6,692 nucleotides of DNA from Chloroflexi bacterium RBG_19FT_COMBO_55_16 (lineage in GTDB: Bacteria; Chloroflexota; Anaerolineae; Anaerolineales; UBA4823), in assembly GCA_001795335.1 (NCBI GenBank), contig MGOK01000005.1:1295-7986 (forward strand), in the 5' to 3' direction. The translations under genes and the position numbers were made by a program. The stretch's first letter is position 1, and each line of letters opens with the position of its first letter. The notes under the pieces were generated by a model. The model saw only the letters and a list, made by a program, of their open reading frames with translations, made no database searches and was not told the DNA's origin. Below are positions 1-6,511 of this stretch, one piece after another.

Positions 1-470
1 ATCCGCATATTCTTGCCATTCTGGGTAAGACCCACCAGTGTCGTCTGAAACTCTTGCTGCAGGTCCAGGTCCACCTTGCCCACGCAGCGCACGAATTGAT
101 CCTCGTTCAGGCCTCCCAGGAACAGGTAGCGCACACGTTTGGGATTGGTCAGCGCAGTCTCCCATGGGGTCGAATACAGCAGCCACTGGTTGTTAAACTC
201 TATCCAGACATCTGTCTCAGGGATAGCCACCTTCAGGCTGTCTGGAAGGTATGGATCACCAACCTTGCCATAACCCGGCGGCGTCGAGTGGTACGCAACC
301 ATCACCTTGGCACCTAGCGCTTCAGCTGCCTTGGCTGTCTCTTCTGCTACTCGCCAGTAACCAGCTGAGTCGATCGTGATCAGCAAGCTCTCGCCTTTTT
401 TGAGCCCCGTCAAATCATGCACTACTTTGTACGCTGCTACAGCGACTTCCAGATCTAATGTTGTTGGCAT
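1..470 (-). CDS. M29 aminopeptidase-like (COG2309/NicX-like) protein, N-terminal part
   Basis: The open reading frame runs from ATG at 470 off the left edge, giving about 156 residues with no stop. A perfect AGGAGG (478-483) lies 7 bases before the ATG and fixes the start. The protein opens MPTTLDLEVAVAAYKVVHDL and continues with a KKGESLLITIDSAG strand-loop and an AAEALGAKVMVAY segment. It then has TDVWIEFNNQWLLYSTP and a VRYLFLGGL...VRCVGKVD stretch. This pattern fits the N-terminal domain of proteins annotated as leucyl aminopeptidase T (M29) or 2,5-dihydroxypyridine 5,6-dioxygenase (NicX). Both are metal-dependent cytoplasmic enzymes. In M29 enzymes the metal ligands lie in the C-terminal half, outside this window, so catalytic competence and the choice between hydrolase and ring-cleaving dioxygenase cannot be judged. 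The gene follows the second ATPase after 106 bases on the same strand, so it may share the transporter transcript and process the imported compound. Family assignment is from memory of motifs and is moderately confident. Confidence 0.65.
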   Translation of the reverse strand, partial: MPTTLDLEVAVAAYKVVHDLTGLKKGESLLITIDSAGYWRVAEETAKAAEALGAKVMVAYHSTPPGYGKVGDPYLPDSLKVAIPETDVWIEFNNQWLLYSTPWETALTNPKRVRYLFLGGLNEDQFVRCVGKVDLDLQQEFQTTLVGLTQNGKNMR

Positions 471-477
471 GGCAGTT

Positions 478-483
478 CCTCCT
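478..483 (-). promoter_or_regulatory. Ribosome binding site of the M29-like gene
   Basis: The minus strand reads AGGAGG followed by AACTGCC and ATG, a full-consensus Shine-Dalgarno at 7-base spacing. It decides the start at 470 and suggests efficient translation independent of the upstream ATPase gene. Confidence 0.85.
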
Positions 484-493
484 GAAAAATAAA

Positions 494-520
494 AGTATAT
501 TGGACACGACAATAGTTCAA
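494..520 (-). promoter_or_regulatory. Weak candidate promoter for the M29-like gene
   Basis: On the minus strand TATACT (494-499) matches the -10 consensus at 5 of 6 bases. TTGAAC (515-520) is a possible -35 box, 4 of 6, but the 15-base spacer is shorter than the usual 17. Start of transcription would fall only a few bases before the AGGAGG site, giving a short leader. The same TATACT hexamer occurs in the candidate promoter of the whole operon (6512-6517). AT-rich gaps give such matches by chance, so this is tentative. Confidence 0.25.
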
Positions 521-536
521 ACGAATTCAACGAATT
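520..536. repeat. Tandem octamer AACGAATT in the gap between ATPase and M29-like gene
   Basis: AACGAATT occurs twice in direct order (520-527 and 529-536) separated by one base. It lies in the 106-base non-coding gap 471-576, just upstream of the weak candidate promoter. Two half-sites in tandem could be a regulator site, but no regulator is known here and chance is possible. Apart from this repeat and the candidate promoter I see nothing in the gap, including no convincing terminator after the ATPase gene. Confidence 0.4.
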
Positions 537-576
537 TGGTTAATCACACGATCAAAGTCCTCTTTCAATTCGCGAT

Positions 577-1590
577 TCACAAGGTTAACACCATTTCTGC
601 AAAATGACACCGCACGAAATGCCTCGGCATGATCTCCCTCATCACGGGATCTTCGGTGAAACACAACTCCTGTTTGAGGGGGCAGCGCGTGTTGAAGCTG
701 CATCCGGGTGGCACGTTGGTAGGGCTCGGGATCTCGCCAGCCGATCGGATCTTGGCCGGTTTAAGCGCCATTTCTGCCTTAGTCACCACCGGAATAGATG
801 ACAACAGCATCTGTGTGTATGGATGCAACGGTGTTTTAAAGAAGTCCGTTGCTGGAGCGATCTCAGCGATCTTACCCAAATACATGATTGCTATGCGAAT
901 CGCCACATTCCTCATTAGACTGAGATCATGTGTGATGAACAGATATGTCAGGTCGAATTGTTTCTGTATCCGCATCATCATGTTGATTATCTTAGCCTGC
1001 ACCGAGACATCCAGCGCGGATGTGGGTTCATCCAGGACGATAAACGACGGGTTCGTCGCCAGGGCACGCGCGACTGCCACCATCTGGCGTTCACCGCCAC
1101 CGAGCGTAGCTGGAGATCTGAAGCGATAGGCTGCAGGCAACTCGACTTGCTCCAGAAGTTCTATCACCCGCCGTTCGATTGACTCCCCTTTTTTAATCTG
1201 GTTGTGGACGAGAAGGGGCATCTCTAAAATGTCGTTGATGCTCCTGCGCGGGTTCAGCGATGAGCCGGGGTCCTGAAAGATCATCTGTATATCTTTCTTT
1301 AGGTGCTGCTGTCGTCGCACGGCGGGGCAAGCGATGTCCTCCCCTTTGAACTTAAGCTCGCCACCAGTAGGACTATACATCCCGGAAATCATATAAGCCG
1401 TTGTACTCTTCCCCGAACCAGACTCGCCGACCAACCCCAAGCACTCACCTTTCGCCAAGGCAAAATCGATGCCGTCGACCGCCTTCACCACGACCCACTC
1501 ACGCTTAAAGAGCGAGGAGCGATTGATGGGGAAGTACTTTACAAGCTTTTTGGCAACCAAAATTTCATTATTTTCGTAGTGTTCAGTCAC
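577..1590 (-). CDS. dppF: Peptide/nickel-type ABC transporter ATP-binding protein, DppF/OppF-like
   Basis: This is the second cytoplasmic ATPase of the importer, 337 residues, the usual length for DppF/OppF. The frame is open upstream to 1782, but GTG at 1590 is the likely start. An AGGAGG (1600-1605) lies 9 bases before it, and it overlaps the stop of the preceding ATPase by 8 bases. The ATG at 1611 has no good ribosome site. Motifs numbered from the GTG: Walker A GESGSGKST at 55-63, Q-loop Q106 in IFQDPGSSLNP, Walker B VLDEP with D187/E188, D-loop SALD, and H-loop H221. The signature reads LGGGE (163-167) instead of LSGGQ/E, with Gly replacing the serine. The oligopeptide C-terminal domain follows (PLHPYT, 254-259), with cysteines 297, 303, 310 and 328 in C-X5-C-X6-C-X17-C spacing. 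This matches the [4Fe-4S] motif known in DppD-type ATPases. It should form a heterodimer with the adjacent DppD-like protein. The substrate is unknown. Confidence 0.93.
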   Translation of the reverse strand: MTEHYENNEILVAKKLVKYFPINRSSLFKREWVVVKAVDGIDFALAKGECLGLVGESGSGKSTTAYMISGMYSPTGGELKFKGEDIACPAVRRQQHLKKDIQMIFQDPGSSLNPRRSINDILEMPLLVHNQIKKGESIERRVIELLEQVELPAAYRFRSPATLGGGERQMVAVARALATNPSFIVLDEPTSALDVSVQAKIINMMMRIQKQFDLTYLFITHDLSLMRNVAIRIAIMYLGKIAEIAPATDFFKTPLHPYTQMLLSSIPVVTKAEMALKPAKIRSAGEIPSPTNVPPGCSFNTRCPLKQELCFTEDPVMREIMPRHFVRCHFAEMVLTL

Positions 1591-2572
1591 TTTGTCCGCC
1601 CTCCTGTTCATTCTGATATAGGTAGCATGCAACCTGGTGCCCGTTTCCCATATCGAAGAAGGGAGGCATTTCTTTCGAACACGGCTCGAATCTGTGTTGG
1701 CACCGCGGATGAAAGCGACAACCAGGGGGAGGTTGCTTATACTCCGGAATTCGGCCAGGGATACCTTCCGCAAATCCACCACCAGTCAATCTTGGCACGG
1801 ACGCCAACAATCCCCGTGTATAAGGATGCAGAGGCTGCTCGAACACCTCCTCAGTGCTGGCCATCTCGATCATGTTGCCAGCGTACATCACGTAGACCCG
1901 GTCGGTCGTCTCGCGCGCCAGTCCGAGCGAATGGGTGATCAGGATGAGAGACGTCCCTTTCTGTTCTACCAGATCGCGGATCAACCGCAGCACCTGATCC
2001 TGGATGGTCACATCCAAGTTAGTCGTCGGTTCGTCGGCGATCAGCAGGTCGCGGGCCGTGGCGATAGCGAAGGCGATACAGGCGCGCTGCCGCATACCGC
2101 CGCTTAATTGCACCGGGTAGCTATCGAGCATGCGCTCTGCATCGGGCAGACGCGCTTCACGCAACGCCTTTAGGGCTACTTCACGTTTGTCTGTCACTTT
2201 CTCTTTGGTTGAGTAACGGATCACGTCAAAAAGCTGCTGGCCGATGGTGAAGACTGGATTGAGCGCTGAAGTCGGATCCTGGAATATCATGGATAGGCCG
2301 GCTCCCCGAAGTTCCGAGAGATCCTCCGCGTTTAACTTCAGGACGTCTTTGCCATGGACGAGTATCTCGCCCTTGGGAATCCGCGCCAATTGCGGAAGAA
2401 TGCGCAACACAGCTTTCATCGCCGTGGTCTTGCCGCAGCCGGTCTCACCGACCAGCCCAACCTTCTCGCCAAACCCGACTCTGAAGTTAACACCATTAAG
2501 GACCTTCAGCAATCCACCGTAAACTTTGTACTCAACATGCAGGTTCCGAATATCGAGGAGTGCATCCTTCAT
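1583..2572 (-). CDS. dppD: Peptide/nickel-type ABC transporter ATP-binding protein, DppD/OppD-like
   Basis: This is the first ATPase of the importer, 329 residues, normal for DppD/OppD. ATG at 2572 lies 3 bases after the permease stop, with GGAGG inside the permease end at about 8-base spacing. Motifs: Walker A GETGCGKTT (42-50), Q-loop Q98 in IFQDPTSALNP, signature QLSGGMRQR (LSGGM 156-160), Walker B LIADEP (D180/E181), and H-loop H214. Two small departures from the usual family text are visible: the D-loop is TNLD instead of TALD, and the H-loop is THS instead of THD. The oligopeptide C-terminal domain follows (PLHPYT, 247-252). Cysteines 285, 291, 298 and 316 show the C-X5-C-X6-C-X17-C pattern. 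By family knowledge this binds a [4Fe-4S] cluster in some DppD proteins. All catalytic residues are present, so it should be an active subunit paired with the downstream ATPase. Confidence 0.95.
   Translation of the reverse strand: MKDALLDIRNLHVEYKVYGGLLKVLNGVNFRVGFGEKVGLVGETGCGKTTAMKAVLRILPQLARIPKGEILVHGKDVLKLNAEDLSELRGAGLSMIFQDPTSALNPVFTIGQQLFDVIRYSTKEKVTDKREVALKALREARLPDAERMLDSYPVQLSGGMRQRACIAFAIATARDLLIADEPTTNLDVTIQDQVLRLIRDLVEQKGTSLILITHSLGLARETTDRVYVMYAGNMIEMASTEEVFEQPLHPYTRGLLASVPRLTGGGFAEGIPGRIPEYKQPPPGCRFHPRCQHRFEPCSKEMPPFFDMGNGHQVACYLYQNEQEGGQSD
1600..1605 (-). promoter_or_regulatory. Ribosome binding site selecting the GTG start of the second ATPase
   Basis: AGGAGG sits inside the last codons of the preceding ATPase gene, 9 bases before GTG at 1590. 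The overlap reads GTGACTGA, so the start codon lies just before the upstream stop. This arrangement is typical of translational coupling and argues against the ATG at 1611. Confidence 0.75.
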
Positions 2573-2575
2573 CAG

Positions 2576-3481
2576 CTATTCCTCCTCCGGAGACAGCATA
2601 TCGCGGACGCCATCGCCGAACAGGTTAAAGCCCAGCACAATGAGCATGATCGCCAGAGCTGGAAAAATTGCTATCCACCATTGATCGGGCATGCGATTGA
2701 CTCCGTCAGCCACCATCGTTCCCAACGCGGCAGCGGGGGGTTGCTCACCCAGCCCGACGAAGCTCAGCGCTGCACCCACCAAGATCACCCACCCTACGTC
2801 CAGAGCCATTTTAGTAAATATCGATGAGGCACAGTTGGGTAGGATTTCGTTGAACAGAATGTGCATCCTGCCGGCACCTACCAACTCAGCAGCCTGCACG
2901 AAGTACTCATTCCGTATGGACGATGCCTGACTAAAAGTCAGACGCGTGTACCAGGGCCACCAGGACACGGTAACTGCCATCATCGAATTCATCAGCGTTG
3001 GCTTTAACACTGACGCCACCACCAGGGCCAGCACCAGTGGGGGGATGCTAATAAACACATCTGTGATGCGCATGATCACGATCTCGACCCAGCTTCCAGC
3101 GTAGTACCCAGCCGCGAGACCCAGCAGGCTTCCAATTGGCACGCTGATAACCAGCACGCCGATCGCCATAAGTAGCGCGTTGCCGAAAGCGAAGACTACC
3201 CGTGTCAGGATGTCGCGGCCGTATATATCAGTGCCCATCAGATAAGTCTGGCTCGGCGGCTGCCCCGCGGACTTGAAGTCAACGAATTTTCCCGCGTGCT
3301 GTGGAAAAGGAGTCACATAAGGTGCAAAGATGGCCAGGAAGATGATGGTGAGAACCATCACCAGACCAAGTTTGGAGAGCCAATTCCTAGAGTATTTGTA
3401 CCAGGCTCTTTTTAACGAATCCAACCTCCTGACCCAAGGATTTTCAGACGTTCTGAGCGGAGTAATTTTGGTTGTGTTCAT
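2576..3481 (-). CDS. dppC: Peptide/nickel-type ABC transporter permease, DppC/OppC-like
   Basis: This inner-membrane channel subunit has 301 residues. The N-terminal OppC_N segment contains the first membrane helix (about 38-58, GLVMVLTIIFLAIFAPYV). It is followed by the family motif LMGTDIYGRDILTRV (81-95). The BPD_transp_1 core has further hydrophobic helices near 100-127, 143-160, 225-245 and 268-290. The cytoplasmic EAA loop is QAAELVGAGRMHILFNEILP (196-215), the coupling site for the ATPase, with conserved Gly and the I-LP ending. ATG at 3481 is 5 bases after the upstream permease stop. The AAGGAG (3494-3499) lies 12 bases away, a little long, so some reliance on coupling to the preceding gene is likely. 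It should pair with the DppB-like protein. Nothing looks broken. Confidence 0.95.
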   Translation of the reverse strand: MNTTKITPLRTSENPWVRRLDSLKRAWYKYSRNWLSKLGLVMVLTIIFLAIFAPYVTPFPQHAGKFVDFKSAGQPPSQTYLMGTDIYGRDILTRVVFAFGNALLMAIGVLVISVPIGSLLGLAAGYYAGSWVEIVIMRITDVFISIPPLVLALVVASVLKPTLMNSMMAVTVSWWPWYTRLTFSQASSIRNEYFVQAAELVGAGRMHILFNEILPNCASSIFTKMALDVGWVILVGAALSFVGLGEQPPAAALGTMVADGVNRMPDQWWIAIFPALAIMLIVLGFNLFGDGVRDMLSPEEE

Positions 3482-3486
3482 CTTAT

Positions 3487-4515
3487 CTATACACTCCTTC
3501 CACCCAAAAGCCGCATACGTGGGTCCAATTGTGCCACAATCACATCGACAACAATGTTAAGGGTCACGAACACCAACCCAAGAACCAGCACCACCCCCAC
3601 GATCGCATTCACATCCTTGTTCAGCATTGCACTTATGCCATACCTGGAGATGCCCGGATAGCCAAATATCAGCTCAACCAGGAAAGCCATACCGAAGGTC
3701 GCTGCAATATCTAGCGCCATCACTGTGATCGTTGGAATCATTGAAGGCTTGAGCAAGTATTTCATAGACACAACTCGCTTAGGCACCCCATATGCAATCA
3801 TCGAGTTGATGTAATCCTTGTTCAGATTCTCGGCCATGCTGGAGCGGGTAATGCGGGCGGTTTGGGACATCGGCCCCATCGCCAGTGCTGCTGCCGGCAA
3901 GATCAAATGCTTTAGCGCATCCCAAAAGGCATCCGGCCGGAAGGCGAGCAAGCTGTCGACAGTCATCATGCCTGTTACCCAGGGCGGGGGAATTATGCTT
4001 TCGCTCAGGCGACCGTAGGTCGGAAAAATATTCCAGAAAAAACCAAATATTAGTATGAAGATGACAGCCCAGGCAAAAGCTGGTGTGACAATACCCAGAT
4101 ATGAAATAATGCGAACCACATTGTCAAACCAGGTATTTGCATACATAGCGGATAGAACGCCAAGCGTAATGCCCAATGTGGCGATAAACAGGCTGGTGAA
4201 GAAGACCAGCTCTAATGTAGCCGGGAAGAACTCACGAATGTCTTGCAAGACAGGCCGGCGTGTAAGCAGGGAATCTCCCATGTCCCCGTGGACCGCGTCC
4301 CACAGCCACAACGCATATTGCTCCGCAATAGGCCGGTCGAGGTGCATCTGCTTGCTCAACATCTCAACCACTTCCACCGACGCCCTCGGTCCCAGCGCCA
4401 TTCGAGCTGGATCGCCAGGGATGATACGAGCGATGACGAAAATCACAATAGACAAACCGAAAATAACGAAAACCGATTGAGCCAACCTGCGTAAAATTAA
4501 AGGTACTAATCTCAT
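3487..4515 (-). CDS. dppB: Peptide/nickel-type ABC transporter permease, DppB/OppB-like
   Basis: This inner-membrane channel subunit has 342 residues. ATG at 4515 is preferred over the adjacent GTG at 4518 because AGGA in AAAGGAAGCC is 7 bases from the ATG but only 4 from the GTG. The N-terminal helix (about 8-32) runs into the family motif RIIPGDPARMALG (31-43). The loop that follows contains LSKQMHLDRPIAEQYALWL (54-72), then GDMGDSLLTRRPV (78-90). Membrane helices follow near 104-124, 137-160, 203-217, 266-286 and 305-328. The EAA loop is about 235-262 (DYINSMIAYGVPKRVV, then LLKPSMIP), and the end is the typical LDPRMR. It is the first membrane gene after a 121-base gap behind the binding protein, and is followed by the DppC-like partner after 5 bases. 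It is intact and of normal length. Confidence 0.95.
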   Translation of the reverse strand: MRLVPLILRRLAQSVFVIFGLSIVIFVIARIIPGDPARMALGPRASVEVVEMLSKQMHLDRPIAEQYALWLWDAVHGDMGDSLLTRRPVLQDIREFFPATLELVFFTSLFIATLGITLGVLSAMYANTWFDNVVRIISYLGIVTPAFAWAVIFILIFGFFWNIFPTYGRLSESIIPPPWVTGMMTVDSLLAFRPDAFWDALKHLILPAAALAMGPMSQTARITRSSMAENLNKDYINSMIAYGVPKRVVSMKYLLKPSMIPTITVMALDIAATFGMAFLVELIFGYPGISRYGISAMLNKDVNAIVGVVLVLGLVFVTLNIVVDVIVAQLDPRMRLLGGRSV

Positions 4516-4552
4516 CACGGCTTCCTTTCTTTGATAATTTTAACAAAACTGA

Positions 4553-4585
4553 GGTGAGGGTGGAGTAGAACATTCCACCCTAACC
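4553..4585 (-). terminator. Stem-loop between binding protein and permease, weak terminator or attenuator
   Basis: Arms AGGGTGGA (4557-4564) and TCCACCCT (4574-4581) pair perfectly over 8 bp around a 9-base loop. After one mismatch, GGT/ACC add 3 more pairs (4553-4555 with 4583-4585). Downstream on the transcript the sequence is CUCAGUUUUGUUAAAAUU, which is U-rich but not a clean U-tract. This suggests partial termination or a processing/stability hairpin and not a full stop. Such elements often let a binding protein be made in excess over its permeases. Confidence 0.5.
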
Positions 4586-4592
4586 CCAGCCG

Positions 4593-4624
4593 GCCAGATT
4601 TATGAGTTCTCTAAATACTCTGGC
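4593..4624 (-). other. Second stem-loop just after the binding-protein stop
   Basis: GCCAGA (4593-4598) pairs with TCTGGC (4619-4624). TTTA (4599-4602) pairs with TAAA (4612-4615) inside it, with a 3-base bulge on one side. It begins about 12 bases after the TAA at 4637-4639 and directly precedes the stem-loop at 4553-4585. Its position suggests a 3' stabiliser of the binding-protein message. The fold was judged by eye only. Confidence 0.35.
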
Positions 4625-4636
4625 AGTATTTTCTTG

Positions 4637-6433
4637 TTACTTGCCCAACAACTCGGCTTTTCTGACTAAGTCCAGCTTCATATCATGCACATAGTGACTG
4701 TAGCCCATCACCGGTGCAACCGGTTGATTGGCTTTGACCAGCTCAACTACCGGCCAGAGCAGGTAGTCCTGATAAACAAACTCCATCCCTTGATCTGCTA
4801 GCCAGATCACTGGAGCCATATCAACCAGGGTCGCCTGGATTGTGGCGTACTTGGCGAAGCGCGCCGCCTTATCCATAGTAGCCAGCGCATCATCGATGGC
4901 AGCATCCAATTCGGGTGAGCTAATCCATTCCATGTTCTCCCAGGTACCCTGCGAACTGGAGTGATACATCGTCTTTAACATCGCCCCGGCTTCGTTGTAA
5001 GAGGAGGCAACATAGACGATGGAACCGTTCGGTGTAGTGTCTTGTGTTTGTGCGTCATCGATCATTGAGCCAAAGGGTTTCTTGAAGATTTCAACGTTCA
5101 CGCCAATCTCTGCTGCGTTGGCTTGGAACAGCAGAGCGACACGCTCTTCGGCCGGTACTTCGGCACACCAGGAAAGTGTAAACGGAATATTTTCTTGCCC
5201 GGCGTACTTGGATAACGCCAGCTCCGCCTTGGCCATATCGATGTTTCGCGTATATTGGAACACGTTCGGATCGTGACCGGGGATCGTCTGTGGCACCGGT
5301 CCTCTGGATTGAACGTATTTCGGCCAGATGTCGGTCACGATCACAGAGTAATCCATGATATACGACAGCGCTTTTCGGAAATGTACATCATCTGTCGGTG
5401 ACTTCTTTGTATTCATCATGATCGATAGGTTGTGTGGCGCCAACCAAGCGGCGTCGTCGATGCCTTCAACAGCATCCAGGACGACATAACCTTCCGGTGG
5501 CAAAAATTCGGAGGAGATCTCCTCTTCCCTGTTCTTCATCAGTGTCCGGACGGAGACCTCGCCAGGCCAGGCAAATTCCCTGAAGAAGTCGGGCGAGCCA
5601 TCCTCCCAACCACCCCAGAAACCGTCGAACTTCTCAGCGAAGAGGTATTCCTGCATTTTCATTTCCTTGACCATGTAAGGACCACTGCCAGCATCATTTG
5701 TCAGAATCCATGTCTTACCGTAGTCGCCAAACTCGCCATATGAAGTATCAGTCATGTCGAGGTTAGCCATGACCTGATTTTTGTTGACAATATACAAACG
5801 CACAAGGACAGAAATAAAGGGGGCAAACGGCTTAACCAGTTTGAACTCGACCGTGTAATCATCGAGGGCCTTGACAGTCTCTATACCCGCGATAATATTG
5901 CCATCTTTATCCTTGGTTCGAAACATGTACGAGTAACCTTGCCCGATGGCTAATAATCGTTCCGCACTGAAGACCACGTCTTCGGAGGTTAACTGATCAC
6001 CATTGTGGAACTTGACATCTTCACGGAGTTTGAAAGTGTATGTCAGACTATCATCAGAAACAGTCCATTCGGTAGCCAACCACGGAATGATCGAGCCGTC
6101 CAATTGTGGAAAGACCAGGCTGTCATAAAGATTAATTATAGCCATTGAGTCTGAGAAGTCATTTCCAACTGCAGGGTCAATATACGTTGGCCAGTCCTCA
6201 GTAAACCGAACGATGCTGTCTGGGTTATGTTCGGTAGGGGCGACTACTTCCCCAGTTTGGGTAGGTTCTACCACAGCTTGGGTAGGTTCTACCACAGCTT
6301 GGGTAGGTTCTACCACAGCTTGGGTGGGTTCTACTACAGCTTGGGTGGGTTCGACCCCGGGGGCAGGGGTGCAGGCCGAAGCCAGCATGGATAATAGTAG
6401 GAACAAAAACAGGGTGAACTTAATCTTATTCAT
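4637..6433 (-). CDS. Extracellular solute-binding lipoprotein, family 5 (peptide/nickel type)
   Basis: This is the ligand-binding subunit of the importer, 598 residues. ATG at 6433 has AAGGAG 5 bases upstream. Residues 1-20 form a lipoprotein signal (basic MNKIK, hydrophobic core), and LASAC puts the lipidated cysteine at 21. Residues 27-61 are a linker of five VEPTQ units, mostly VEPTQAV. The SBP_bac_5 domain follows: LYDSLVFPQLDGSIIPWLA (102-120), FKLREDVKFHNGDQLTSEDV (134-153), GSGPYMVKE (249-257), and NTKKSPTDD...FRKALSYIMD (341-361). The order and motifs fit DppA/OppA-like proteins. The region near 471-486 reads IVYVASSYNEAGAML, where peptide binders usually have a W-x-x-DYPDP-like stretch carrying the Asp that holds the peptide N-terminus. 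That Asp seems absent, so the ligand may not be a peptide. It is the first gene of the operon. No substrate can be named. Confidence 0.93.
   Translation of the reverse strand: MNKIKFTLFLFLLLSMLASACTPAPGVEPTQAVVEPTQAVVEPTQAVVEPTQAVVEPTQTGEVVAPTEHNPDSIVRFTEDWPTYIDPAVGNDFSDSMAIINLYDSLVFPQLDGSIIPWLATEWTVSDDSLTYTFKLREDVKFHNGDQLTSEDVVFSAERLLAIGQGYSYMFRTKDKDGNIIAGIETVKALDDYTVEFKLVKPFAPFISVLVRLYIVNKNQVMANLDMTDTSYGEFGDYGKTWILTNDAGSGPYMVKEMKMQEYLFAEKFDGFWGGWEDGSPDFFREFAWPGEVSVRTLMKNREEEISSEFLPPEGYVVLDAVEGIDDAAWLAPHNLSIMMNTKKSPTDDVHFRKALSYIMDYSVIVTDIWPKYVQSRGPVPQTIPGHDPNVFQYTRNIDMAKAELALSKYAGQENIPFTLSWCAEVPAEERVALLFQANAAEIGVNVEIFKKPFGSMIDDAQTQDTTPNGSIVYVASSYNEAGAMLKTMYHSSSQGTWENMEWISSPELDAAIDDALATMDKAARFAKYATIQATLVDMAPVIWLADQGMEFVYQDYLLWPVVELVKANQPVAPVMGYSHYVHDMKLDLVRKAELLGK
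6251..6355 (-). repeat. In-frame 21-bp tandem repeat encoding VEPTQAV linker
   Basis: A 21-base unit repeats four times and starts a fifth (6257-6277, 6278-6298, 6299-6319, 6320-6340, 6341-6355). The three copies 6257-6319 are identical. The copy at 6320 differs by two silent changes, and the one at 6341 diverges further. The unit encodes AVVEPTQ in frame, so copy changes lengthen or shorten the lipoprotein tether without a frameshift. The identical copies lie on the side nearest the binding domain, suggesting recent duplication there. Confidence 0.95.
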
Positions 6434-6511
6434 CTCATCTCCTTTTGCTTTCTATATGATTGTATGCACTTGTCGGGTGAATAAATGGTTGATGGGCTAT
6501 ATGTATTATAA

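Noticed and set aside
54..317. Plus-strand open frame of 87 codons near the left edge
   Set aside because: It is antisense to the M29-like gene, which has a consensus ribosome site and recognisable motifs.
1591..1782. Upstream extension of the second ATPase to a start at 1782 or 1611
   Set aside because: The extra residues overlap the first ATPase out of frame and have no family similarity, and no good ribosome site precedes them. The GTG at 1590 with AGGAGG is better.
1303..1938. Long plus-strand open frame (211 codons) and several other plus-strand frames across the transporter genes
   Set aside because: They lie antisense to well-supported ATPase and permease genes, have no recognisable motifs, and cross gene boundaries. 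They are shadows of the coding minus strand.
4364..4573. Minus-strand open frame of 69 codons over the gap and permease start
   Set aside because: It overlaps the hairpin region and the first permease gene in another frame, with no motifs. The permease frame is clearly the coding one.
6257..6355. CRISPR-like array in the 21-base repeats
   Set aside because: The repeats are directly adjacent with no spacers and encode an in-frame peptide linker of a lipoprotein.
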